DNA from: Amphirosellinia nigrospora
Taxonomy: Eukaryota > Ascomycota > Sordariomycetes > Xylariales > Xylariaceae
Length of the DNA stretch: 64,000 bases
Direction of reading: 5' to 3'
NCBI GenBank assembly: GCA_004123355.1
Contig: SCHM01000002.1
Location: forward strand, 6,483,569 to 6,547,568
Shown: positions 24,245-36,314 of the stretch, one piece after another
Numbering within the stretch: position 1 is the stretch's first letter
How the letters are laid out: every line of letters starts with the position of its first letter
Notes under the pieces: model-generated
Database searches by the model: none
Told to the model about the DNA's origin: nothing
The model's input: only the letters and a program-made list of their open reading frames with translations
Made by a program: the position numbers and the translations under genes

Positions 24245-27200
24245 AATAAACGACTCTTCACTAAAAGTTATCTATCTTAATAATACCCCCATTCAATCTA
24301 TCACACCTTTTCGTCACGTTGCGACAAGTTAACCTCTCCATGCGTTAGCCACCTACGTAGCAACACCTTACGCGCCGAAAACACCACTTTACCCTTCTAC
24401 GCGCCGCAGCAAAACAGCCAATCACTGCTTATACCACTAAGGCGTTAATTACACAACCCCGCGACTAAAACCCAACCTTATCGCGTAGCCACTAACCAAT
24501 CAACATCCTCTTATCCGCATCACGACCTACAAGCCCGGTCGCGATCAACAACCTTTAATTAAGCAATATCCCCTCCTTCTTTTATAACTAAGCAACGTAG
24601 TTCTTCTGCGGTCTCTATCGGAGTTTATTCTTAAAACCTTATATTTTCCTAAAACCTTATACCTTCCCAATAAGTTAACTTAAATAAAAAAATATTTCGG
24701 AAAAATTTAAAAAAAACTTTTAAAAATAAACAAAACCTAGTTTTAAACGAAAAACTAGCTATTTAGCTATTTATTTATACTATAATTATTTATTTTTTGC
24801 TTTTTATTCTAAAAATATTACTTTTTTTATAAAAACCTATTTATTAGGAGCTATTTTTTTAGAAGATTTTTTAGCTTTTTTTTTTTTGCTTTTTTTTTTT
24901 TATTTTTTTTTTATAGAATATTTTTTTTTAATAAAAAGGATTTAAAAATAAAAACTATATTTAATATATTTATTTTTTTTATTAAACTTAATTATTATAG
25001 TATAAAAGTTTTATTAAAAATAAAGAATATTATATTTATTTTTTATAGTTTTTAAAATTTTAAGGTTATAATATATAATATTTTTAATTTAGTTATTTTT
25101 AAGGTTATTATAGATAACCTTATTAATTAAATGTTTTAAATATATAAGTAGCTTTATATTTATATAATACTATTTAAAATTTTTTTTAAAATATAGATTA
25201 ATAGTATTGCTAAAATTTAAACAAATTATAAGCATAATATATTATTATATATAATAATTATTTAGCTATAATTTAGTTTTATATTATTTAAATTAAAGTT
25301 TTAATTTAATAAATTATTTATTTTTAATAATAAATAGTTAAAACTAGTTTTATTTTTTTTTAATAAGTTTAAAGAATTATTATTAAATTTTTTTAAAACT
25401 TAAATAAATAAGTTTTAGCTATTAATTAATTAAAAGCTATAGCTTAATAATATTATAATGTTTTTTAATTTTAAAAAAAGATTTTTAATATTAAAAGTTT
25501 TTTTAAACTAAAATAACTTAATAAGCTAAAAAAAAAAAAAAATAAATTAATAACTTTTTAGCCCAGATTATATTAACTTAGCTTAATTAAATAACTATAT
25601 ATAGCGCTAGCTATAAAATTTATAAGCTTATATATAAACTATATTATTAAAATTCTAAAATTAAATAATAATTAATAAAAACTTTAATACCGATTTTATT
25701 ATTAAAATTATTAGCTATAAAGCAGCTTTTTAATTTATTTTTAGCTAAATATAAATTAATATTTCGCGATAAATTTTTTTTTAGTTCGTAATTTTTAATT
25801 TTTAGCTAAAAAGCTATTATTTAATATTTTTTTTTAATAATCGTAAATATAGCATATTATTAATAGTATATACGCTTAATTTAATAAAGCTTATACTAGT
25901 CTATTTATAATTAGTATAATTAAAAATACTAGTAGTAATAAAAGCGCTAGCGGAAACGGTAGTAAAATACTACCCTACAACCCTTTAGGATATTCTAGCT
26001 TAAATTTAAAAGATTTAAATAATAATTAAAGCACTTTGTAACTACCTGCAAGTCGCCCTTTTTAGACCTCTTAATCCTAGCAATTACTTTCTAGGACTCC
26101 TTAAAAACGCTAATAACCAGCTTTTTTATATATTAAAAAAGCTAACTTTTTATTCTAATAATATATTAATTAACTTAGTATATTTTAATAAACTTATTAT
26201 ATATAAATAAAATCGATTAAAGTTTTATATTTAAAAATTTAAAATTAAATTTTATATAAAATTTTATACTAATAGTTTTATATAAAATTATTAAAAAATT
26301 AACTAAATTAAATCGTTATTTATTAATAAAACGTAAATATAATATTAATAACGTATAAAATAAATTAAAAATATTAGCTTAGCTAATAATTAAAATATTT
26401 ATTTTATAGCTATAAAAAACGATTTAAAAATTTTTCGAAAAAATATTATAATTTAAAAAAATATTTAAACTTAAATATAAAAGCAATACTGCTTAATATA
26501 TTACTAAGTTATTAAACTTTAATAAAAAAGTTTAATAGTTTAATATTATTTTTTAGAACTATATTATTTATATTTTTTTTAATAAAATTATTAAACTAAT
26601 ATATTTTAAAAAAGTATATTTTTAAAAACGGATAAAAAATTTATTTTTATTATTTAAAAAATAAAACAAATTTATAAAAATATATTAATTAACTCCGGTT
26701 TTTCGAAACTTTAATAAAAAAAAAGCGCGTTTATTTTAACTTTAAAGCTTTTAAAGTTAAGCTAATAATAAAAAAAAAATAGTTTTAATTTTAGCTAAAA
26801 TTAATCTTTAAAAAAAAAAACTTTAAAAAAATTTAAATAAAAGATTTAAATTAAATTTTAAAAAAAATAATAGTTTAGTACTAAAAAATATATTAAAAAA
26901 TATTAATTAAGCTAATATTAATAAACAAAAAAATAAAAAAAAAATATACTAGCGTTATAAAAAAAATAATTACTAGATTTTATTTGCTACGCTAAAAAAA
27001 ATATTAATAATAAAAATTATTTATATTTTTAAAAAAACTTTATTTTTAAAACAAAAAAAAATAAAAAACTTTTTAGCTTAATAAAGCTAAAAAAACAAAA
27101 ATTAATACGATTATAATTTTAGCGTTATATTTTAAGCTAAAAATATCGCAAATAAATATTTTATATTAAATTTTAAATTAAATATAAATTTAATTTTATA

Positions 27201-30200
27201 CTAGAATTATTAAACTTTAAATTAAATTTTAATAAAAGTTTTATAAAATAATATATAAAAATCTTAACTTTTTTAATTATAAAACTAGCGCTATTAAACG
27301 GTTATTTTTTAATAAAATAAAAAAATTTATTAGCAAAAAGTATTTAAAACTTTAAACTAGTTTATAATTTATTATTATTATAACTTTAATTTATAACGAC
27401 TAAGAATATTAAATAAAAGTTTTATTAAATTATAAAAATATAATATTAATAATATTATTTTAAAAGCCCGATAATAAAAGTTATTTATATATAAATATAT
27501 ATATGCGCGTATTTTATAAGCTTTTAATTTAATATTCGATAAATAGGATAGTAAATATTATACAGAACTTTTAGTTTTTTAATACTAAAAGATTATTTTA
27601 CTTATTTTAATTTTAAACTAAATATTATAAAAAATTAAAATATTATTTTTTTTTATTAGTAGCTTTAGTTATATTAGTTATATATTTTTTTACAAATAAT
27701 ATAAGTAAAATTATTTTTTTATTAGATTTTTATTAAAAATATTATATTAGTTTTAAAGTTGTTTTTTTAATAAATTTTATATAGTTTAGCTTAAATATAA
27801 TATTAAAGCGCTTCCGAGAATTCTTGCTTATTATAATAAAATAAACTATAAAACGTTTTTCTAATTATTAGCTATAAAATTATAGAATAGATCTAAAAAA
27901 AAAAACAACGTTTTTTTAAAGTTTTTATATATTATAATAATAAAAGAGCTAAAAATACTTAAGCTATAGCTCGATAAAATATTTAATATTAATTATATTT
28001 ATAAATTAATTTTTTATATAGTATACCTTTTATATTCGTCGATAAAAAAGACTTAAAAAATCTATTATAATTAGTAATAAATTATTACGGCTTTAATAAA
28101 ATTATTATCTAAATTCGGCATTTTATTTTTTTTATTACCGAGCTATAAACTTAGTTTAGATTAGCTAAATAGTTTATTAAAATTAATTTAAAATTAAAGT
28201 TTTATTTAATCCGAATTAAAAAAATTATAAATAAAAAATAGCTTTTAAATATAAATATAAGTTAAATATTATTTATTAATTATTAATATATTATTTAAGC
28301 GCTAATAAATAATATTTTTTATAACTTAATTAATATAAGTTTATTTATTTAAATAATTTATTTATTTACGTAAATATTATAAAAAAATATAATACGTTAG
28401 TACGTAAAATTTTTTAACGATTAACTTACTATAACTTTATAGTTATACTTTAAAAATATAAGCAGTATAAAATATTAAGTTTTTAAATATAATATTAATT
28501 CCTAAAATATATTATATCGTAAAATAAAATAAATTACATTAAAAACTAGTTATTTTTAAAAAAAAAATATTAATAGTTTATTAGCTTTATTAATTTTTAT
28601 CGTTGTTTTATTTACCGGTTTTTTATTATAATTAAACTATTTATTAATATTAATAAAACAAACCAATTAATTTAATAATAAACGCTAAAAATAAACTAAA
28701 TATATAAAACGTTAAAAATATAATTTACGATTATATTTATACTAGTATATTTTAACCCCGAATTAATTGCTTACGTTAAAACTAATTCGTTAGACTTTAT
28801 ATTAAAAGAGTTTTTTTTAAAAAAAAACCAATAAAAATTATACCTAATTGCGTTTTATTCCCGCAAATTAATACCGGCAAAAAATTAATAAAATTTATAT
28901 AAAAAGTTATTAATTATAGTCAATTGTTTTAATTAATAGCGTTATTATTTAAAAAAAACTAAATATTATATTAAAATTTATTTAAATTATTAAAACTTAA
29001 TATATTTTATTATAGCTAAAATTTTAAACTATAAATAAACTAAATAGTTATAATTATTATTAAATTATTAGTTTATTATTAACTATAAACTAAAACGTTT
29101 TAATTAAAAGCTAACGTTTTATTTAAGTTGCTATAATACTATTTTAAAAAAAAAAAGGAATAAAAACTAGCCGATAATTTTAGTTTTATAAAAAAAACAT
29201 TTTTTTTATTCGGAAAAAAACGCTATTTATAAAATAAAAAAAGCAATTTTTCTATTATTAGCAGCAATATTAATAATATCTATACTATTAATTAGCTTAA
29301 TATTTTTTTAATAGACCTTTAACTTTATTAAAAAAGTTAAATCTACAAAAAAAACGATTTAAAATATTAAGTATAGTTAGCTAACTTAAATAAAAACGTA
29401 GAAATATAAAATTAGCTTTTATATTATAAAAAATAGTTATAAATATTTACTACGATTTAAAAAAAAGTTTTAAAATTAAAACATAATATTAAAGTAATAA
29501 GTTATATAAAAATAAATAAAACATAAAAATTAATTATTCGAAACTTTTAGTAGTTTAATTTTTAAATAAACGTATATAGTTATATAACTAAATATCGCAA
29601 ATATTAAAGAAATAAAAACCTACGCTACACTTTATATATTATTATAGCTATTAAAGCTATACTATTTATTATAATAATTTATAGCTATAAATTTTATTAT
29701 AGATTTGTTATTATTTAATAGTTATAATTTTATTTAAGCTATAGTTAATTTTTTATTAAAATAGCTTATTTTATATTATTTAAAGTAAAAAAAAAAAACA
29801 AAAGATTTTATTAAAATTTTTATAAAAATTTACTAAAAAGTTTACGGAATATTTTTAAATATTATATTTAATAAAAATTTTAAATTTATAATATATTTTT
29901 AAAAAAACTTCTTAAAACTTATTAGTATTTAAAGCCGAATAAATATAGCTTTTTATTTATAAACAAATAAATAAATAAAACGGCTTAATTAAATTTTTAA
30001 AATTTATTTATAAACTTTTGTTAACTATAAAATATTTAATTAAAAAAATTTATTATTTATAACCAAGTTTGTTTATAATAATTTTATATTAATTATTATA
30101 AATATAATTTTTTTTATACTAATTATAGCTATTATTCTATAGTATATAATTTTTTAGTTATAATTACTTTATATAATTTTAATAGTTAGCTATATATTTA

Positions 30201-30798
30201 TTAAATAATATAAGTTTATTTTAATATATAATAATATTTAGAAATTAATTATTAGTAAATAAAAAAAAATAAATAAAAATAAAAAAAAAAAGCCTTTATA
30301 TATATTAAAAACTAGCTAATAATATTAAACGCTAAAAATATTAAAACTAAACGTTTTACGAAAAAGCTAAACAAATAATTATTAGGACTTTTTTAAATTT
30401 AAAAAGTATTATTTTTTACTGCTATTAAATTTATACTATTAAAATCCTAAAAGATTTATAATTTATTTTACGTTTTATTTATTAAACTTTTTTGTTAAAC
30501 TAGCAATTAAAAAACTTTTAATTTTATATAAATATTATAAAAAATAAAACTAGTAAAATAAAAAATTATTAAATAAACGTAATTATAAATTTTTTTAAAA
30601 CCGAAAAATATATTAAATATTTAATTAAATAATAAAATTAGCTTATTAAAAAATATTAAACTTAAAAACTTTATAATTATTTTAATAACAAAAGTATAAA
30701 AGTAAAAATAAAGCAATTTTATTAATATAACTTTAGTAAACTTGCGGACTTACGCGCGTTTAAATAATTCGAAAATAAATATTAAAAAAAAAAGATAA

Positions 30799-31154
30799 TA
30801 TTATATAAACCTTAGTTAGTATATAATATAATGCTATATAAGGTCCTATATAAAGCTCGCAAAATATTATTTTATAAAGCTAAAATAATCGTATAAAGTT
30901 ATTATAAGTTTTAAAAAATAAATGCCAAGCTAAATTCGAACCTAAAATACTCGCTTTACTAGCTATAAAAGTTTTACTTTTCGGTCCTATAAAAAAAAGA
31001 AAAAAAAAGAAAAAAAAAGAATTCTAAGCATAAAAGCGGCGAATTTTCCCTTTAAACGGAAAAAAGAATTAGATCTATATGGCCCTTTAGCACCATAGTC
31101 GTTTATTACTTAAATTGAACCTATTCCAAGCCCTTAAACAGAGCCCTTGTGACA
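30799..31154 (+). repeat. Right LTR
   Basis: 356 bp. Its inner (left) half is heavily T/A-substituted relative to the left LTR (TATTATATAAACC against TGTCACACGGACC), while its outer half keeps C and G (AGCCCTTGTGACA). It is followed by CTATA, the likely target-site duplicate. Confidence 0.92.
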
Positions 31155-33390
31155 CTATATTCTGACGATCCAATTTTTGTGTCTGGGAACGTTATTCTGC
31201 GCTTTCGCTTCTCACCCGATCTTGAGCTTCGGAACAAGCTCTTCTTCAATTTTACTTTTAGCTTTAACTCTCTCGTTCGAGAGAAGGCGTTACTAGAGGC
31301 TCAGTAAAGACTTTATAAAACGGTATGAAGATAGATACCACGTACTGATATTTTCCTTCACTAACATGCTAAAAGTATTTGTGGAAGGGAGCTGTTGCAA
31401 GCCCGGAACATGGTCATTTCGGTTGATATGCCTATGAGGGCGTGGAAAAGTGGCTGTGATGCAAGGACGAGCGAGAGAGATGAACAAGAAGCAGGACTAT
31501 AACACAGCTGATCGGTTTTAGCATCATTATAAATTATCCTAGCCCCTTTGGGGGGGGGCTTACATTGCCCCATGTAAACGAGACTAACACAAGCAGTAAG
31601 AAGCTGGGTAATCTTTGGCTGTTCGTGATCTAAGTAGAAGTGCCGTCCCTACACCGTAAAACATGTCCAAGGTCCACCCCTAAAATAAAAAACCGTTCAA
31701 GATGTAAGAAATGAGACACAACAGGACGTTTAAAGTTTAAAGTCCGAGCTCGGTTCACTATCCCGCTTTCTATACGAAAGACTCATCTTTTCCTTCGTCG
31801 CTTGGCAAGAAGTTATTGTCGGGGCACTCGGCAGCGTCGTAGATCGGAAAGACGGTCTGCGCCTTGTTAATACCCATGTAGTCTCTATCGTCACTATAAA
31901 CCTTACCTCCATGTACCACTGCATCAAGTCTTTTGCCGTGTTAATGGATTGCGGCGCGCCGCACTATCGCCTAGTGCCGCACATGGGGCGATTAAGTTCA
32001 TTGATAGCATAGCTCATGCCCTCGCCAATTCGACCAGCTGGTACGGTTGCTGAAATTTCGGCGGCGCTGAGAAACCTCGCTGAGCACGTCGGTCATAGGT
32101 TACTCCGGAATCCGTTCTTGATCTGGCAGAGAGACGTTCAGCGAGCTGAAGACAAAGAGTTCTGGCCTAATTGGGAGCAGGTTGAAAAGCTTAAACGTAT
32201 GGAAGGAGATGGAGAGGATCCTTCGCAGCAGGGTAGTTTGCAGTTTGATTATGATGTATCGCCGGCGCCGTCACTTGCATAGGTTGCGAAGATTCTTAGT
32301 TATCACCCCCTACGCCGTTTCTCATTTTGGGGTATACTTGCTTGTTTTTAACGGGAGAAGGGTACGACCACAGCCAAAGAAGGGCTCTTGATAGATAGAA
32401 TGCCTGTTGAGATCTCTAGAAGCGTAATGTTACATTTGTAAGATCAGACCAACGATTTTATCAGAATTCGATTTGTACGATATCCAAGCAGTTGAAACAT
32501 TGAGGAGAATATACTGATCATATATGCTGCATCTGTAAGGAGCGGTTTACATGATTACGCCCGTGGTCTGTCGTACGAAGCGACTGAACTCTTCTTCTAG
32601 CCCTCCTATTTCAAGTCACTTATTCCCTTATTTGCTTGGGCGATGTATCTCACCCCCAAGTTATTAGTGCACCTCCTTCGATTTCTCAAGCATCCTTATT
32701 CAGTTTCTCGGACTTGTTGGTAACGCTTTGCTCGTTTATTACGCCTCTAGTTTATCCACGTCGACTACCATACAACCATCTATGGGTCCATGACGAATGA
32801 GCCGATTGGTGGCTTATATTCAGGTGTCAAATAACAGTGTTCAGGTAGGTAGTCCGCAGGTATAATGAATATCGAGGGGTTGCGCGTGCGCCATGCAGGC
32901 AAGACAAGGTTCCTGCTGCATGTTTTGCCGGGTACCGATGCCGTTTATGTGCATACTTAGCGGTCAGTAAAGATTGTGTATCGTGTATCGAGGCTTTCGT
33001 GGATAAACCTGCTCTAAATTTTGTGGCTGCAGACTACAGAAGCCTCAAATTTACAAGGGAAAAAGGATCATACGACATCAGGAACAATAAAAACTTCGTT
33101 AAGTCACAAAACAAATACACGTCATCAATATTGCACTATCCATAGGATATTTTTTAGGTTCTTTTAGCCATGAGACGGACATAATTTTGCTTCGTGATTT
33201 AGACTGCTGCTAAGTAATGCCCGTGATCGGTCCGTCTTGCAAGTTTGGTATAAAAGTTGGGATAAGCCGAGGCTGAAGTTGAAGACGTGTCAGCTATTGT
33301 ACGGGAGTGTTGGCTCGTCTCCTACATCAAAAAGACGGGGAGAAAAAGAAAAAGCGAAAAGAAAAAGAACAGTTTTCGGATCGAAAGAAG
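31155..33390. other. Flank of RIP island; one possible small ORF
   Basis: Normal base composition resumes immediately after the LTR. Apart from the small frame at 32016-32282 no gene is supportable. Open frames at 31293-31487, 31361-31573 and 31730-31927 (minus) show no family features. Confidence 0.4.
32016..32282 (+). CDS. Possible small hypothetical protein, 88 aa
   Basis: Intact frame with coding-like composition: MPSPIRPAGTVAEISAALRNL, then RNPFLIWQRDVQRAEDKEFWP and an acidic tail (GDGEDPSQQGSLQFDYD). It is amphipathic in its first half and has two close Trp residues (FLIWQRD, EFWPNWEQ). I do not recognise the family. It sits alone between the retrotransposon and a gene-poor stretch, so it may also be the last exon of a decayed longer gene. 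Confidence 0.4.
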   Translation: MPSPIRPAGTVAEISAALRNLAEHVGHRLLRNPFLIWQRDVQRAEDKEFWPNWEQVEKLKRMEGDGEDPSQQGSLQFDYDVSPAPSLA

Positions 33391-33491
33391 TGACAAGAGT
33401 GGGACTTGAACCCACGCGGATTGCTCCATGAGGAAACTGTGCTAAGATTGGGACCTTAACCTCACGCCATAACCAACTCGGCCATCTTGCC
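33391..33491 (-). tRNA. tRNA-Leu (anticodon AAG), with 19-nt intron
   Basis: Minus-strand cloverleaf. The acceptor stem GGCAAGA pairs with TCTTGTC (one G-T). The D arm has GCC...GGC, the anticodon stem TGAGG/CCTCA, the loop TT-AAG-G...T, the long type II variable arm GGA-GCAA-TCC, and the T arm GTGGG-TTCAAGT-CCCAC. Discriminator A is at 33391. The long variable arm and AAG anticodon identify a leucine tRNA reading CUU/CUC after inosine modification. A 19-nt intron at 33435-33453 lies one base 3' of the anticodon, the canonical site for tRNA splicing endonuclease. CCA is not encoded, as expected for a eukaryote. Confidence 0.95.
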
Positions 33492-36314
33492 TAACTGTCA
33501 TTGGATGAAATGTTGGATGGTGTAAAATCGGTATACTGTAGACCGCCCATGGTTGAGAGGGCCGAGGTACTATGTATGTAGTTCGAGTATGCGAAGTTGA
33601 GGTTAAACGGCGAATGTAGGGACAGCAGATGACTCAGGCTGATCGATGGCCGGCTGCAGAGCTCGCATTAGCTGTGAAGCTCACCTGTAAGTATAGGATA
33701 CTCCTGTGGCTTATTTGAGATTGGTCTGATACTGATAACAGTGGCAGATTTCAAGCCCTGTCTGCAGATATTTTATATTGAAATCCGTCGAATCATTGGT
33801 ATACTCGTCATCCATTAACTTAAAGCCCCTGGCACCACAGTATCTATGTCACGTATAAAATCGAGAAAATACAGCTGTGCACGAGATTAGTAGGGCCACT
33901 AGCTACCCAACAAACTGGTTGGCTCAAGTCTGTCTGGTTCGAGCAATGTATGGATAGTATAGGTGTAGCTGCACCTATCCTTTCTTCAAGTAGACACCTT
34001 GATCGGTTCTGATTATCCTGAGGGGTATCACGTGACGTGTGCTTATGGATATGCTAAACAACCAGCTATCCATGTGCTTCCATGGAGGTCACTATTGTAC
34101 CTACATATGTAGGTACCCTTCTGATGTCGGCTAAGATGTAGGACGTATGAGAGAGATGAATATGAATGGCTGCTCGAGGATCTTTGTACAAGATAGCACT
34201 GCATATCTATATAAGTTCGATGGTTCGTGGAAAGGCGCAAGCGATAGCTGCTTCACTCTGAAAAGATAGTATCACGCGAGCCGATGGGCGAGGGTCGTAT
34301 CAAGTGTTGACTTGGTGAGGGGGAGGCGGGTCACGCAAAAAAGAGTTGGAACTGACGTATGAAAAATGCAATGATGCGAGAGGCAAAAACGGTACGTGAC
34401 ATAGGTGACGTTGGGCGGAACAAGGGTCTCTCGAAGTGCATGACGATAGGTATATCGGGAACATGCCATACCACCTATCAGCACATCGCTCTCTGCGTAA
34501 TTTGTCGTCGATCATCTCTCTTGTGTCTCCTTTGCGAGTAACATTATAGATAGGTAACAGAGCGGAAGCCGGTTTCGACTGCACGCTAAACCTGCACTGA
34601 AAAGGTAGATGCGCCCATGAGCTTAAGCAAATTAGATTATTAGGTATCTCGATAAGGTTCCCGGGTACCCCATTATTCCATCCATCCCATAAGATAATAA
34701 TAGAAGTACTTGCATGGTATATCGGTGCAACCGCCGGCGGCGGCGCGATCTTTCAGGAGCAGCACAACATAGAATCGTCTAATTCGACTCTCAACAAGGC
34801 GCAGCGGTTCAGATGGATGTTGTAGGATCAGAGTGATGCTTCAAGGCAAGACATGATGGTACGATGTTTTAATGTTGCCACTGTTTGATAGCTTGGTACT
34901 ACAGAAATAGGAGGTCCGCAGTTTAGCATATAAGTACCTCCTAATGGAATACTATTAGCATCGATACAGTACGGGTAGGCATGTACAGGTAAGTAGGTAG
35001 TGTATAAGTATGCGTTGCAGGCATGTGCCTTCGATGCTCCGGGGATGTGGTTGGTTGCACGGCATATGTGCAGCGGCACCCAATTTCGGGCTTGCTTGCT
35101 GTTTATTGTGGCCGTTTCAAGTTGGAAGCCACTAAGCAGGGGGAACGGTAGCGCAGTACAGGTTAAATTCGTTAAATGGTCATCCTGTTGGGGAATAGTG
35201 CCACCACGTTGCACCCACTATTCGGCGCGGCAGAACGATGCAACAGGCGGTAGGGGGAAATTGGGTGGTCGATTAGGCTAGTGCTACAAGCTTCCTCCCT
35301 AAAATTCTTCGCCCTCTTCCCCTAAAACAGCCTGCCCACGGCCCAAAGAGTCCTTATAACGTACACCACATAAACATGTGCCTTCTCCCTGAGAAAACAA
35401 GCTAGACTAGACTAGCTCAGCAGTGACAACCAAATCAAATGATAATCTTAAGAACTTCTTCCTGCCTCTCTTCTTGACGAACTTTATTATCTGCAATCCA
35501 GTCACAATTCACGGTTGAGAGGCTTCATACTACCCTAACAGCTCTCGTTCTACTCTCTGCCTGCCCCTTCATTCGCTTTTTCACTCATTTCGTTTTTTTA
35601 TTCCATTCTCTCTTATTCCGGCAGTCCAGTCTACTCTAGGATCGCTGTCCCCATCCCCAGTGCACCCCTGTCAGTCGCCTCCTGAGAAACAAGGGCCAAA
35701 GCCAGAAAAGGGTGTCATTGCAGCGCAATCGAATTCCGACGAGAGCTCTCTGGTTCACCAATCATCAACGAGAGACGGCCATTTCACTCGCGTCCTTGCA
35801 CCTCCCGAGACTCTCGTCTCTGACCTCCTGACCGAGCTTAACCACCGACCGACCCGCGCATACCAATGAGCAATGTACGTACGACAAAGAGTATAACATC
35901 GCCATAAAGACATCTATTTCACGCCTATTCTCTTACCATTTCCATTTCGGAATTCTGTTTCGCATTCGACACCGACGAGAAGGGCAACGCCTAAGGCTAC
36001 CTCTGCGATTTCCCTCTTCGATAGCGCCTCTCTAATCTTGTAATCCGTGTTCTCCGGCACAAACAAACCATCCCTCATTGTGCACCTATCCAGGCAGATT
36101 CAACGGTGCGAACGCGTCACGGCCGTATCGCCAGTGGTTTCAGTGTTCTCTACCGCTATTATCAATAGTTTGCGCGCATCCTGGTTGACGCCGTCCGTGT
36201 TTACACTTGGACGCAGATTGCCAGCAGTTAACATTCCCCAGAGTTCAGAGCCTCTACTTGAACGTGTACGCCGTGGAAAGGAACCAAGTCAGCCAGGATC
36301 AAAATCCAGACAAT
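33492..36314. other. Intergenic; long 5' flank of Knr4/Smi1 gene
   Basis: No convincing gene. The minus-strand frame 34828-35214 (128 codons) lacks any family signature and has a composition typical of chance. The last 800 bp are pyrimidine-rich (CTCTT/TTCC runs at about 35460-35640), like the 5' leader of a filamentous-fungal gene, and probably include the transcription start of the gene at 36315. Confidence 0.45.

Larger units (their letters stand above)
23888..31154 (+). mobile_element. Ty3/gypsy LTR retrotransposon, RIP-mutated
   Basis: Complete 7.27-kb element bounded by two LTRs that begin TGTCACA and end TGTGACA (RIP-changed to TATTATA or TATAATA at the inner ends). Flanks CCATA (23883-23887) and CTATA (31155-31159) look like a 5-bp target duplication with one C/T difference. 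The interior is almost pure A/T with TA-rich dinucleotides. Coding ghosts remain on the plus strand. Reverse transcriptase from 28020 reads in one frame as a mutated version of the P-x-LFVKKKDG, DYRGLNKITI and RHPLPLI blocks, with the YxDD box as YLNN at 28346-28357. About 1.3 kb downstream, 29690-29790 resembles the integrase-core phrase DFI(V/I)DLPPSNGYD. The order RT then integrase is that of Ty3/gypsy. A purine-rich tract (about 30784-30795) precedes the right LTR. Many stops: not active. Confidence 0.92.

Noticed and set aside
24640-30800. AT-rich block as mitochondrial insertion or centromere core
   Set aside because: LTR ends, target duplication and RT/integrase order identify a RIP-mutated retrotransposon.
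34828-35214. Open frame of 128 codons on the minus strand
   Set aside because: No conserved motif, no coding-like bias, and it overlaps simple TACC-type sequence.
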